Below are positions 1 through 7,274 of a stretch of 17,892 nt of DNA, piece by piece. Numbering within the stretch: position 1 is the first letter of the stretch; every line of letters begins with the position of its first letter. Position numbers and translations under genes: made by a program. Location: NCBI GenBank assembly GCA_002842135.1, contig PHCD01000029.1, positions 1-17,892 of the forward strand. The letters are read 5' to 3'. The notes below the pieces were generated by a model that searched no databases, was not told the DNA's origin, and saw only the letters and a list, made by a program, of their open reading frames with translations. Source of the stretch: Betaproteobacteria bacterium HGW-Betaproteobacteria-8. GTDB lineage: Bacteria > Pseudomonadota > Gammaproteobacteria > Burkholderiales > Methylophilaceae.

Positions 1-128
1 GAATTGGCTATGTCGTTCGGAAAAGCAGTATTTTGGCGGAAATCGCCGGTTAATGCCAGCGAATACCCCATCAGCGGCGCGGCAAAAGTCGCTATAATGC
101 CGAAATCAGTCAATCAAGAAACTCAAGC
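1..128. other. Left-edge segment upstream of serB, no gene assigned
   Basis: I could not assign a gene to this segment. On the plus strand one frame stays open from the window edge and stops with TAA at 51-53 (ending in residues like ...SILAEIAG), which could be the tail of an upstream gene. On the minus strand an ATG at 71 opens a frame running off the edge (MGYSLALTGDF...), but it has no ribosome binding site. The two readings exclude each other and neither is recognisable. Sequence to the left of the window would settle it. Confidence 0.3.
93..98 (+). promoter_or_regulatory. Candidate -10 box for serB-ppiA
   Basis: A perfect TATAAT lies 30 bases before the serB start codon, at the right distance to drive serB and the following cyclophilin gene. 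No convincing -35 hexamer sits 16-18 bases upstream, so this is a -10 match only. On the opposite strand the same bases are AT-rich enough to act in a divergent promoter. Confidence 0.35.
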
Positions 129-974
129 ATGCGTCTCGTAGTTCAAGGTCCCTCCATTCGCAACCAGCATCTGGTCACCCTCACCCACCTGGTTCCCAGT
201 TATCGCGGCGAGCAGTTCACCCAGGTAGGCGAACATGCCTACTATTTGCCGAACCAGCAGAAAATCTCGCCGCAGGTGCTGGAATTCTGCACCGCCGAGA
301 AGATCGATTGTGCCTATGTACAGAATCAGCACACGCTGAACAATATCGGCCTGGTGGTGATGGATATGGATTCCACGCTAATCAGCATCGAATGCATCGA
401 CGAGATTGCCGATATGTGCGGCCTCAAGCCGGAAGTGGCCAGGATCACCGAAAGCGCCATGCGTGGCGAGATTGAATTCGCCGAAAGCCTGCGCCGACGG
501 GTCAAGCTGCTCACAGGTCTCGATGAATCGGCACTGCAGCGTGTTATCGACGAACGCCTGCAACTCAACCCAGGCGCGCTGGAATGGATTGCCTGCTGCA
601 AGCAGAACAACATCCAGACCCTGCTGGTTTCAGGCGGTTTCGACTTCTTTGCAGAGCGCGTGCAAGCCATGACCGGCCTGGATCATGTGCGTGCCAATTC
701 GCTGGAGATCATCGATGGCAAACTGACCGGTCATGTGCGGGGCAATATCGTCGACGCTCAGGTCAAGGCCGATGCCCTGACCCAACTGGGCCAGCAGCTG
801 GGCCTGAAACAGGATCAGATCATCGCTGTCGGCGATGGTGCCAACGACCTGAAGATGATGGCTGCCGCTGGCGCCGGAGTCGCCTACCACGCCAAACCCA
901 TCGTGCAGGAACAGGCCAGCTATGCCCTGAACTATTCCGGTCTCGACGGACTCATTCACCTTTTCACTGTCTGA
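129..974 (+). CDS. serB: Phosphoserine phosphatase SerB
   Basis: Hydrolyses O-phosphoserine to serine, the last step of the phosphorylated serine pathway, in the cytoplasm. This is a HAD-superfamily enzyme. Motif I is DMDST at residues 79-83, where D79 would be the phosphorylated nucleophile and D81 the general acid/base. Motif II is the SGG at 168-170. Motif III/IV combines a lysine near 213 with GDGAND at 235-240, which would hold the Mg2+. Residues 1-70 form the variable N-terminal regulatory-type region of SerB proteins. The length of 281 aa is normal for the longer bacterial form. The ATG at 129 has only a weak upstream purine stretch (AAGAAACTCAAG), but it is the first ATG in frame and all conserved motifs lie downstream. 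The cyclophilin gene follows 19 nt later, so the two are probably co-transcribed. Confidence 0.96.
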   Translation: MRLVVQGPSIRNQHLVTLTHLVPSYRGEQFTQVGEHAYYLPNQQKISPQVLEFCTAEKIDCAYVQNQHTLNNIGLVVMDMDSTLISIECIDEIADMCGLKPEVARITESAMRGEIEFAESLRRRVKLLTGLDESALQRVIDERLQLNPGALEWIACCKQNNIQTLLVSGGFDFFAERVQAMTGLDHVRANSLEIIDGKLTGHVRGNIVDAQVKADALTQLGQQLGLKQDQIIAVGDGANDLKMMAAAGAGVAYHAKPIVQEQASYALNYSGLDGLIHLFTV

Positions 975-980
975 ATTATC

Positions 981-986
981 AAGGAG
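981..986 (+). promoter_or_regulatory. Shine-Dalgarno fixing the TTG start of the cyclophilin gene
   Basis: AAGGAG lies 7 bases before TTG at 994. It is the best ribosome binding site in the neighbourhood. The TTG gives a complete signal peptide, while no in-frame ATG is near, so this site decides the rare start codon. Confidence 0.75.
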
Positions 987-993
987 CTGTAAA

Positions 994-1542
994 TTGCTTA
1001 AACGTTTTTTCATCGCATCATGCCTGTTCTTGACCTCATTCGGCGCCCATGCGCAGCCCACGCTGGTTGAACTGAAAACCAGTCATGGCCTGATCGTGCT
1101 GGAACTGAACAGCGAAAAGGCACCGAGTACCGTCGCCAATTTCGTACAGTATGTGAAAGACGGTCATTACAACGGCACCATCTTCCACCGCGTGATTGCC
1201 GGCTTCATGATCCAGGGCGGCGGCATGGACAAGAACCTCAATGAAAAACCGACACGCGATCCGATCAAGAACGAGGCCGATAACGGGCTGGCCAACAACA
1301 TCGGCACAGTGGCCATGGCGCGAACCGGCGACCCGCATTCAGCCAGCGCACAGTTCTTTATCAATGTCGCCAACAACACCTTCCTCAACCATACCGACAA
1401 ATCACAGCGCGGCTGGGGCTACGCAGTCTTCGGCAGGGTCGTGAAAGGCATGGACATCGTGCAGCGCATCTCGACTATGCCAACTGATGGTGGCGATGTA
1501 CCACTGCAGACCATTACGATTGAGTCAGCTGTCGTTAAATAA
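994..1542 (+). CDS. ppiA: Periplasmic peptidyl-prolyl cis-trans isomerase, cyclophilin type
   Basis: Catalyses cis-trans isomerisation of Xaa-Pro bonds during folding of exported proteins. The 182-aa chain opens with a Sec signal peptide (basic MLKR, hydrophobic 5-17, probable cleavage after AHA at 18-20), so it should act in the periplasm. The cyclophilin signature is clear: FHRVI at 64-68 with R66 as the catalytic arginine, MIQGGG at 72-77, AQFFIN at 119-124, the W141 region and VFGRV at 145-149. Translation starts at TTG behind a strong AAGGAG. It sits 19 nt after serB and is followed by a terminator, so serB and this gene form a short transcription unit with no obvious functional link. 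The symbol ppiA reflects the secreted class; cytoplasmic PpiB-type proteins lack the leader. Confidence 0.93.
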   Translation: MLKRFFIASCLFLTSFGAHAQPTLVELKTSHGLIVLELNSEKAPSTVANFVQYVKDGHYNGTIFHRVIAGFMIQGGGMDKNLNEKPTRDPIKNEADNGLANNIGTVAMARTGDPHSASAQFFINVANNTFLNHTDKSQRGWGYAVFGRVVKGMDIVQRISTMPTDGGDVPLQTITIESAVVK

Positions 1543-1561
1543 CTCCAGTTCAGCACTATAA

Positions 1562-1597
1562 AAAAACCCGCAATTCAGTCATTGCGGGTTTTTTTAT
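1562..1597. terminator. Bidirectional rho-independent terminator
   Basis: A perfect 10-bp inverted repeat (AACCCGCAAT at 1565-1574, ATTGCGGGTT at 1581-1590) surrounds a 6-base loop. It has A residues on the left flank and a T run on the right, so it ends in a T tract on either strand. It lies between the convergent cyclophilin (+) and DUF455 (-) genes and should serve both. Confidence 0.93.
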
Positions 1598-1618
1598 TTT
1601 CTGCCTAGAGGTGCTAAC

Positions 1619-2419
1619 TCAGGTCAGAAGCGCCAATTCGGATTCGGTGAACCCCGCCGCGCGGCGCGCTTCCAGATTGAAAGGGCCGCGCAATACCGGT
1701 GCCTTGTACTCCCTGGCCAGGCCTTCATAAGCACAAAGAACATCCAGGCCACGTTGCTCACAGAGATAATTGAACCAGCGATTGCCAATGGTGACATGAC
1801 CGATTTCATCGCGCAGGATAATGTCCAGAATCTCCGCTGCCTTGATATCACCAGCCTGTGCCAACTTCGCACGCAAGGCCGGCGTAGCATCCAGGCCTCT
1901 CGCTTCCATGGTTCGCGGTACCAGCGCCATGCGAGCCAGTACGTCGTGCCGTGTCCTTTCTGCCATCTCCCACAAACTGTTATGTGCAGGAAAGTCACCA
2001 TAGGCATAACCCAGTGACTGCAGATGTGCACTCAGCAAGGAAAAGTGATAGGCCTCTTCACCCGCCACCTGCAGCCAATCTTCGTAATAGGCTTGCGGCA
2101 TGCCAGTAAAACGCCAGATAGCATCCAGCGCAAGGTTGATGGCGTTGAATTCGATATGCGCCAGCGCATGAATCAGGATAGCCCTGCCCTCCGCCGTATT
2201 CATCGCGCGTTTCTTCACCTTTAAGGGCGAGACCAGTTGCGGCCTTTCCGGCTGGCCGGGAATGGACTGGCTGACAGCCAGTTCTGAGACTGCATCAAGT
2301 TCAAGTTTCTTTGCCGGCCACGCATCGGCCAATTGCCGCGTGCCTTGAACCTTGGCTGCAATTGCTGTCTCAGCCAGCAATTGCAGCGCCAATCGACGTA
2401 ACTCCATACTTTCTTTCAT
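1619..2419 (-). CDS. Ferritin-like diiron protein, DUF455 family
   Basis: Uncharacterised DUF455 (COG2833-type) protein of about 266 aa; no signal peptide, so cytoplasmic. Counting from the ATG at 2419, the putative diiron ligands are spaced as in ferritin-like four-helix proteins: E90 within a HIEFNAI helix, E121/E122 and H125 in GEEAYHF, E172 in TMEARG, then E205 and H208 in DEIGHV. This E / ExxH / E / ExxH pattern supports a dinuclear metal site; the reaction is unknown. The frame is open further upstream to a GTG at 2473, but that start has no ribosome binding site and family members begin close to MELRRLAL. ATG 2419 and ATG 2407 are therefore the plausible starts, neither with a strong Shine-Dalgarno. 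It lies 66 nt downstream of the membrane thioredoxin-like gene on the same strand, possibly co-transcribed. Confidence 0.88.
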   Translation of the reverse strand: MKESMELRRLALQLLAETAIAAKVQGTRQLADAWPAKKLELDAVSELAVSQSIPGQPERPQLVSPLKVKKRAMNTAEGRAILIHALAHIEFNAINLALDAIWRFTGMPQAYYEDWLQVAGEEAYHFSLLSAHLQSLGYAYGDFPAHNSLWEMAERTRHDVLARMALVPRTMEARGLDATPALRAKLAQAGDIKAAEILDIILRDEIGHVTIGNRWFNYLCEQRGLDVLCAYEGLAREYKAPVLRGPFNLEARRAAGFTESELALLT

Positions 2420-2485
2420 GGTTTTTTCATATAGCTTTTTATATAACCTGCTTTGTAGACACCATCCCTGCACCGGCTTATCGAA

Positions 2486-3709
2486 TTAACCCAACATCAG
2501 CAACTCCGGCCGCAGGAGCAGCAGCGCCCCAATAAGCAACAGCAACACGCCGCCAATCAGATGTGAGTAGTGCGAGTAGTTTTTGCTAATGCCACTTACC
2601 TGCAAGGTCAGCATGGCGCTGGCGAATACCAGCATATCATCTGCCATGAACACCAGGATATACAACAACAGGTAACCATAGTACTGCCACGTAGGTAAGG
2701 CATGCATGGCAAGGATTTGCGTATAGACCGCCGGAATGCCAGCCGAACAGACCAGTTCAACCAGGTTGACAAGAAAAGCCAGCGCCACAATGCCTGTCAG
2801 CGCCAGCAAGAAATTGCGCTCTTGGGCCAGCGTCCTCAATCGCTGGAATACCCGTTGCCGCCTTTCCGGCGCCGTGACAGGACATACCGCATCCTTGTTC
2901 TGGAAATACTGTTTCAGATAGTAGAACCCTCCTGCCAACGCCACCAGGCCAATCACGACGCGTATGATGAGTAAGCCGCCAAGGAACAACAGCAGATTGA
3001 GCCAGGCCGCCATGAATACGAAATAGACAGCAGCGGAGCCGATGATAAAGGCACTGCCCAGCACCCACATACGCATCGTATCTTTCATACCCACCAGCAG
3101 GCCGATAAGAAATACCAGCGTCCACATGGCGCATGGGTTAAATCCATCCAGCGCAGCAAGTATTACTGTCAAAACAGGCAAAGAAAAATCAGCGGGCACA
3201 ATATCGCCCAGTAATGGAATATGCATCCTCTCCGGCACAGAGGCCATGACCGCCTCCGCCTGCGGAGCAGCTCCAGGAGCAACCAAAGCAGCTACTGCAT
3301 CCGGGCATGCTGATTTCATACAGGTTTCGATGCGCTCGCGCATCTGCTTTCCGCTCGATGTATCGGCCGCATAACCCATCCACACATGGTTGCCGATAAT
3401 AGTCAGCGGCACCGATGGCTCGGATATCCCCAGCTGCCGGACCACTTCGAGAAAGAGCCGGCGCCCATCACTTTCGGCCGAAATTTCAAAAAATTGAAGC
3501 TCGGTTTCCGGCAGTTCATGTTGCAACTCTTTCAGGAATTTGATTTCTCTCTCACAGTGTGGGCAACCAGACACCCAAAACAAATACACGCTGACAGATG
3601 CAGGAGTATCTTCAGCCTGCACTTTCGGCATTTGAAACGGCAGCATCAACGCCAGCAGCAGCAAAAGTACCTTTTGCAATCCATTCCATCCGGACAACAA
3701 AGCACTCAC
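2486..3709 (-). CDS. Periplasmic thioredoxin-fold / DsbD-like membrane fusion protein
   Basis: Predicted thiol-disulfide relay of the inner membrane, 407 aa from GTG 3709. Residues 1-32 form a signal peptide or anchor (LLLLLALML core, VQA at its end). Residues 35-145 form a thioredoxin/glutaredoxin-like domain with the redox motif CPHC at 49-52 and a cis-Pro region SVPLT near 99-103. A linker to about 175 is followed by roughly six membrane segments. These carry two embedded cysteines: C193 in DGFNPCAMW and C321 in LVELVCSAG, placed like the paired cysteines of DsbD/CcdA. By analogy, electrons would pass from cytosolic thioredoxin through the membrane pair to the CPHC domain. The frame is open to ATG 3757, but only GTG 3709 has a ribosome binding site (AAGGA, 7-base spacing) and puts the signal peptide at the N terminus. 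The physiological substrate is unknown. Confidence 0.82.
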   Translation of the reverse strand: MSALLSGWNGLQKVLLLLLALMLPFQMPKVQAEDTPASVSVYLFWVSGCPHCEREIKFLKELQHELPETELQFFEISAESDGRRLFLEVVRQLGISEPSVPLTIIGNHVWMGYAADTSSGKQMRERIETCMKSACPDAVAALVAPGAAPQAEAVMASVPERMHIPLLGDIVPADFSLPVLTVILAALDGFNPCAMWTLVFLIGLLVGMKDTMRMWVLGSAFIIGSAAVYFVFMAAWLNLLLFLGGLLIIRVVIGLVALAGGFYYLKQYFQNKDAVCPVTAPERRQRVFQRLRTLAQERNFLLALTGIVALAFLVNLVELVCSAGIPAVYTQILAMHALPTWQYYGYLLLYILVFMADDMLVFASAMLTLQVSGISKNYSHYSHLIGGVLLLLIGALLLLRPELLMLG

Positions 3710-3716
3710 GTACGTA

Positions 3717-3721
3717 TCCTT
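3717..3721 (-). promoter_or_regulatory. Shine-Dalgarno supporting the GTG start at 3709
   Basis: On the minus strand AAGGA precedes GTG 3709 by 7 bases. The upstream ATG at 3757 has no comparable motif, so this site argues for the shorter protein. Confidence 0.65.
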
Positions 3722-3724
3722 AAC

Positions 3725-3739
3725 ATTGATGCAATCAAT
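3725..3739. repeat. 15-bp inverted repeat in the 5' leader
   Basis: ATTGAT-GCA-ATCAAT is a perfect 6-bp inverted repeat around 3 bases, lying next to the ribosome binding site of the membrane thioredoxin gene. It has the size of a small dimeric repressor operator or a weak RNA hairpin. No regulator is known for it, and chance is possible in this AT-rich stretch. Confidence 0.4.
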
Positions 3740-3798
3740 TGAGTCGTCACTGGTCATATGATTTGCAGCGGGCTAATTTCCCCAACATAAGCTCTTCG

Positions 3799-3827
3799 CA
3801 CATATTAAAGGTTTCAAATCCTGCCAA
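3799..3827 (-). promoter_or_regulatory. Candidate promoter for the membrane thioredoxin gene
   Basis: On the minus strand TTGGCA (3827-3822) and TATGTG (3804-3799) are separated by 17 bases. This would start transcription about 80 bases before GTG 3709. The -10 is a weak match, so this is tentative. Confidence 0.3.
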
Positions 3828-3890
3828 GGTTTTTACATTTCAAAGCCTTCACATTGGATTAAACTTTATTCTAATTCTCAGGAGTTCATC

Positions 3891-4448
3891 ATGCCACGAA
3901 CCTCTCATACCCTGATGCAGGGATTGTTGCCTTTCCTGCTGGTGTTTCTCTCAGCCTGTGCCGCAAGTCCGCGTACTGTCAGTATCAGCGAGAGTGATTT
4001 GCAACGTCAGGTTACAGAGGAGCTTTCGGTGCCGATCACCCTGCTCAGGATTTTTGATGTCAATCTGAGCAACCCGGTCATCAGGCTGGATGAAGGGACT
4101 GAGCGGCTGCATGCTCAGCTGGATACGGAGATCAACAACCCGCTCAGCGACAAGTCGCTGAAGGGTACGATCAACATTTCAGGAAAACTGCGTTTTGATG
4201 CCACGAAGAGTGCGGTAATGCTGAGTGAGTCAAGAATCGAACAGCTCGACATCAAAGACATGGGACTGGACGACAAATACAGTGAACTATTTAACGTATT
4301 AGCGGCCAGGATCGGGGCCGAGCTGCTCAATAATGTGCCAATTTATACGTTCAAACCTGATGACCTGAAAGTGGGTGGCAGGCATTACGTCCCCAGTGAC
4401 TTCCGGATTGTCGGCCGTGACTTGAAAGTTACCCTGCAAGCACAGTAA
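3891..4448 (+). CDS. DUF1439 (YceB-like) outer-membrane lipoprotein
   Basis: A 185-aa lipoprotein of the DUF1439 family, whose best-known member is E. coli YceB; its function is not established. The N terminus has a hydrophobic stretch at 10-20 and a lipobox LSAC with the lipidated cysteine at C23. The next residues are AA with no Asp at +2, which favours sorting to the outer membrane. The mature part is rich in alternating beta-strand segments, matching the lipid-binding-like fold reported for this type. The conserved C-terminal block LFNVLAARIGAELLNN...YTFKPDDLK spans roughly 133-161. The ATG has a clear ribosome binding site (CAGGAG at 3879-3884, 6-base spacing). It is a single-gene unit, divergent from the membrane thioredoxin gene and closed by a terminator. 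Confidence 0.88.
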   Translation: MPRTSHTLMQGLLPFLLVFLSACAASPRTVSISESDLQRQVTEELSVPITLLRIFDVNLSNPVIRLDEGTERLHAQLDTEINNPLSDKSLKGTINISGKLRFDATKSAVMLSESRIEQLDIKDMGLDDKYSELFNVLAARIGAELLNNVPIYTFKPDDLKVGGRHYVPSDFRIVGRDLKVTLQAQ

Positions 4449-4475
4449 ATCGAGCCTTACTATTGGCGTTTCATG

Positions 4476-4512
4476 AAAGCAAAAAGCCACGTTGAACGTG
4501 GCTTTTTGCTTT
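4476..4512. terminator. Bidirectional hairpin terminator
   Basis: A long perfect inverted repeat has arms 4476-4491 and 4497-4512 around the loop TTGAA. Its GC-rich core is GCCACG/CGTGGC and the flanks are A-rich on the left and T-rich on the right. It lies between the convergent DUF1439 (+) and SMP-30-like (-) genes and can stop transcription from both sides. Confidence 0.92.
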
Positions 4513-4523
4513 GCATCTGACGA

Positions 4524-5381
4524 TCAGTTAACTGGCACCCAAACCAGTTCACCGGCTTTCATGTCCGGCACCAGAATATATTTGCCATCGGCAGTAAGCG
4601 CAATATCTGCTGCCGCCTGAAATCCATCTTTCACCAGCTTGACTTCATCGTGCAGCACACTGAATACTTTGCCGTTTTTCCAGTCACTGACATACAACAG
4701 GCCGTTCGGATGATGAACCAGGCCATCGGCACCACCCAGCCCTTCAGCAAGGTCAGTCAATGTGTTGGTTTTCATATTCAGGCTGTAAAGCACACCGGAT
4801 GCAAAATCGACAAAGAGCAACACCTCACCCGAATCGTCCATCAGTAAACCATTAGGTGCCAGAACACGGGCATCTTGTGCATAGTCAATGACTGGACTAA
4901 CCTGGCCGTCAAGACTGATGCGATAAATAGCACCGCCCTTCTCGAGATCGCCACTGTCGCTGACATAGAGATAATTACCCTGCAAATCGCGCTCCATGTC
5001 GTTGAGAAACTGCGGAACGGCCGGAAAAGCCTCAGCTGCGACAAACACCTGCCAGTTGCCATCCGGCGCCACTTTCAGTATGCGTGTCTTATCGGCTACA
5101 TAAAGATCGTCGCCGATAATAGCCATGCCTTTGGGGTCATCCATGCCAGTAGCAAAAATGGAAAGATTACCCTTGTCGTCTATGACGCTGATCTGGCCGT
5201 CGCCATCTTTGCCAAACTCGTTAATCTCGGAAATGAATATCCTGCCATCTTTGGCCTGAATAACGGATTCAGGGGTTTTAAGCCCGCTCACTTTCTGTGG
5301 CGGCACTGCACATGCGGACAGGCTGCCCATCATGATACAAAACCCCAAAAAAGAACCGGTTAATAAATTTATCGTTTGCAT
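4524..5381 (-). CDS. SMP-30/gluconolactonase-like beta-propeller lipoprotein
   Basis: A 285-aa protein with a signal peptide and lipobox LSAC (lipidated C24, then AV), so probably attached to the outer membrane facing the periplasm. The rest shows repeating propeller blades: DGRIFISE (45-52), DDLYVAD (91-97), NYLYVSD (136-142), NGLLYVSD (226-233) and GKYILVPD (266-273). Candidate metal ligands of the SMP-30/gluconolactonase group are E38, N127 or D128, N177 (PNGL) and D219 (ADGL); assigning these is inference. Known relatives hydrolyse lactones or related esters, but substrate cannot be read from sequence. The ATG has GAAGG 7 bases upstream. It is the last gene of the six-gene cluster, starting 14 nt after the preceding stop and followed by a strong terminator. 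Confidence 0.85.
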   Translation of the reverse strand: MQTINLLTGSFLGFCIMMGSLSACAVPPQKVSGLKTPESVIQAKDGRIFISEINEFGKDGDGQISVIDDKGNLSIFATGMDDPKGMAIIGDDLYVADKTRILKVAPDGNWQVFVAAEAFPAVPQFLNDMERDLQGNYLYVSDSGDLEKGGAIYRISLDGQVSPVIDYAQDARVLAPNGLLMDDSGEVLLFVDFASGVLYSLNMKTNTLTDLAEGLGGADGLVHHPNGLLYVSDWKNGKVFSVLHDEVKLVKDGFQAAADIALTADGKYILVPDMKAGELVWVPVN

Positions 5382-5395
5382 TGGAATACCTTCAC

Positions 5396-5986
5396 TTAAT
5401 TCACAGACTTGATAATGTAATCAAGATCAATTGGTTTGGGCGGTGGCAAAGTGGTTATTATGGCACACGCACTACCAGCATCGGCATTGATGGCACCCTT
5501 GGCAGCTACGGCCTTCAATCTTTGATCCTTGCGCATTTTTCTGATGAGGTCTTCCATAGCCATTTTGTATGCCGCCACTATACTTAGCCGCGGATACACA
5601 TCAAGAAAACCTATTTTCTGCGACTCGCCTACATAGCTGGCAATGGACTCGCCATTACCGGTATATGCAATTGCCGTGATCTCACCATAAAAAGTTGTCA
5701 TGTGCGGGTTGTAATACATGCGGGGTTTGATCCAGACCAGCGACCTTCCTTCACTGCCAGCCTTGCACATATCAACTTCACCATATTCTTCAGCCAGCGC
5801 AGATTTCACAACCGGCTCCACCAAAGGCCCCTGTTCAAACCAGTGATCAGAATAAAAGTGCCATAGCTTGACCGGATGCGTGTATTCCTGCGGATGGATA
5901 TAAATCAGCATATTGGCCGGCCCAGCCTGTGCAACGGCAGGTAGCAATGAGATCAGCAATGCGAGTGCAAAATGTTTGATGTTCAT
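5396..5986 (-). CDS. Secreted protein of unrecognised family
   Basis: I do not recognise this 196-aa protein. It has a clean Sec signal peptide (MNIKH basic part, hydrophobic 6-16, cleavage after AQA at 19-21) and so should be periplasmic. The mature part is rich in aromatic residues and histidine early (LWHFYSDHWF at 41-50). It has a mixed alpha/beta middle with TFYGEITAIAYTG near 98-110, then a helical stretch at 133-162. Two cysteines, C74 and C174, could form a disulfide. The start has AAGGAAG 5-7 bases upstream. It lies 23 nt after the sorbosone-dehydrogenase-like gene and 14 nt before the SMP-30-like gene. It is therefore almost certainly part of the same transcript and probably the same periplasmic process. 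No catalytic motif or cofactor site was seen. Confidence 0.82.
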   Translation of the reverse strand: MNIKHFALALLISLLPAVAQAGPANMLIYIHPQEYTHPVKLWHFYSDHWFEQGPLVEPVVKSALAEEYGEVDMCKAGSEGRSLVWIKPRMYYNPHMTTFYGEITAIAYTGNGESIASYVGESQKIGFLDVYPRLSIVAAYKMAMEDLIRKMRKDQRLKAVAAKGAINADAGSACAIITTLPPPKPIDLDYIIKSVN

Positions 5987-6009
5987 GAAACTTCCTTTTG
6001 AAAATCCGT

Positions 6010-7233
6010 TTAATCCGGCTTGCTGTAACTGATACGATAAATCAGTCCTGCGCGGTCATCCGAGACGTAAAGCGCGCCATCCGGTGCAGTCAGAACATCC
6101 ACCGGCCTACCCCAGGCCGCTTTGCCATTCAGCCATCCCGTGGCGAAATCAAGCACCTCACTCGCCTTGTTGTTTCTGAATTTCACCCGCGCCAGCTTAT
6201 AGCCGGAAGGCTGCTCGCGATTCCATGAACCATGCAGGGCGACGATAACGTCCGTTTTATATTCTGATGGGAAATGTGTCTTATCAAGAAAGCTGATGCC
6301 CAATGGAGTGGAGTGCGCATCAAACATGATCTCGGGCGGGCGCGTTGTTTTACAGAAACCATCATCGGTCGAGAATTGCGGATCTGCAAACTGCTTACCC
6401 CAACAATAGGGCCAACCGTAGTGAGCTTGGGGCTCTATCCTGTTCAGGTGTTCAGGCGGCAGGTTATCGTCAACAGGGCCGTTTTTTGTAGCTGAGCGCA
6501 TATCGGAACCATTATTGGTGGCGTACATGTCGCCTGTTACCGGATGCCATGCAAACCCCTGCGAGTTACGCAATCCCCTCGCCCAGGTAGCACCTGGTTT
6601 ATGTCTACCAAGGGTTATCAGCGCGCCTGCGGCCTTACCTTCCTTGGTATAGCGCTCGATAGTCGCACGGCTGGCATCAGTTTCGACACAGGCATTGCAA
6701 CTGGACCCTATATTCAGGTAGAGGTGCTCATCAGGCCCCAGCTTCAAATTTTTCAGAGCATGTCCGCCAGTAGCCAGGCCCTGCACCAACGGCGTGATCT
6801 TCGCTGCTGGCCATTGGCCCTGTGCATTCCGCTCCAGCCTGAGCACAGCGTCCTGGTTGGCGACCAGCAGCTGACCATCCACAAAAGCCAAACCCTGCGG
6901 GGCGTTCAGGTCATCTGCCACAGTAACGATCTGGTCAGCCTCGCCGTTCTTGTCTTCGTCAACCAGCATCAGCACCTGTTTATCCATGCCGGTAGAGACA
7001 TACAGGTTGCCATCCGGGCCAAAGGCCATGAACCTGGGGCCGCGAAAATATTGCCCTTCTGCCCCCGCCAACTTTGCAAATACCTGCAACCTGAACCCGG
7101 GCGGCAACTGAATCGCCTTCTCCGGATTTGCCGGTATCGGCTCAAGCTCAGCCATATCTGCAACCGCCACGGTCGCGGGCAGAATCAAACTGGCAAAAAT
7201 GAGAATGTAGCGTTTCATATTGATTTTTGTCAT
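6010..7233 (-). CDS. PQQ-dependent sugar dehydrogenase / L-sorbosone dehydrogenase-like protein
   Basis: A 407-aa exported protein of the soluble glucose/sorbosone dehydrogenase beta-propeller family; relatives use PQQ to oxidise sugars or aldehydes in the periplasm. The signal peptide ends about AVA (23-25). Family blocks visible are FRGPRFMAFGPDGNLYVS (63-80), GGHALKNLKLGPD (156-168), RGLRNSQGFAWHP (219-231), YGWPYCWG (272-279), HGSWNR (334-339) and GRPVDVLTAPDGALYVSDD (375-393). A CNAC pair at 179-182 and further cysteines C277 and C294 could be disulfides. The true substrate is unknown, and many relatives annotated this way have never been assayed. Neither possible start (ATG 7233 or ATG 7218) has a strong ribosome binding site; the second gives a more typical leader. 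It lies 41 nt behind the FccB-like gene, whose cytochrome partner might accept its electrons. Confidence 0.88.
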   Translation of the reverse strand: MTKINMKRYILIFASLILPATVAVADMAELEPIPANPEKAIQLPPGFRLQVFAKLAGAEGQYFRGPRFMAFGPDGNLYVSTGMDKQVLMLVDEDKNGEADQIVTVADDLNAPQGLAFVDGQLLVANQDAVLRLERNAQGQWPAAKITPLVQGLATGGHALKNLKLGPDEHLYLNIGSSCNACVETDASRATIERYTKEGKAAGALITLGRHKPGATWARGLRNSQGFAWHPVTGDMYATNNGSDMRSATKNGPVDDNLPPEHLNRIEPQAHYGWPYCWGKQFADPQFSTDDGFCKTTRPPEIMFDAHSTPLGISFLDKTHFPSEYKTDVIVALHGSWNREQPSGYKLARVKFRNNKASEVLDFATGWLNGKAAWGRPVDVLTAPDGALYVSDDRAGLIYRISYSKPD

Positions 7234-7274
7234 TGCAACGCAAATGCCTGATGCACATGCAAGCCTGGATACAC

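Noticed and set aside
6544..7251. 235-codon plus-strand open frame
   Set aside because: Antisense to the sorbosone-dehydrogenase-like gene, whose frame carries clear family motifs; this frame has none.
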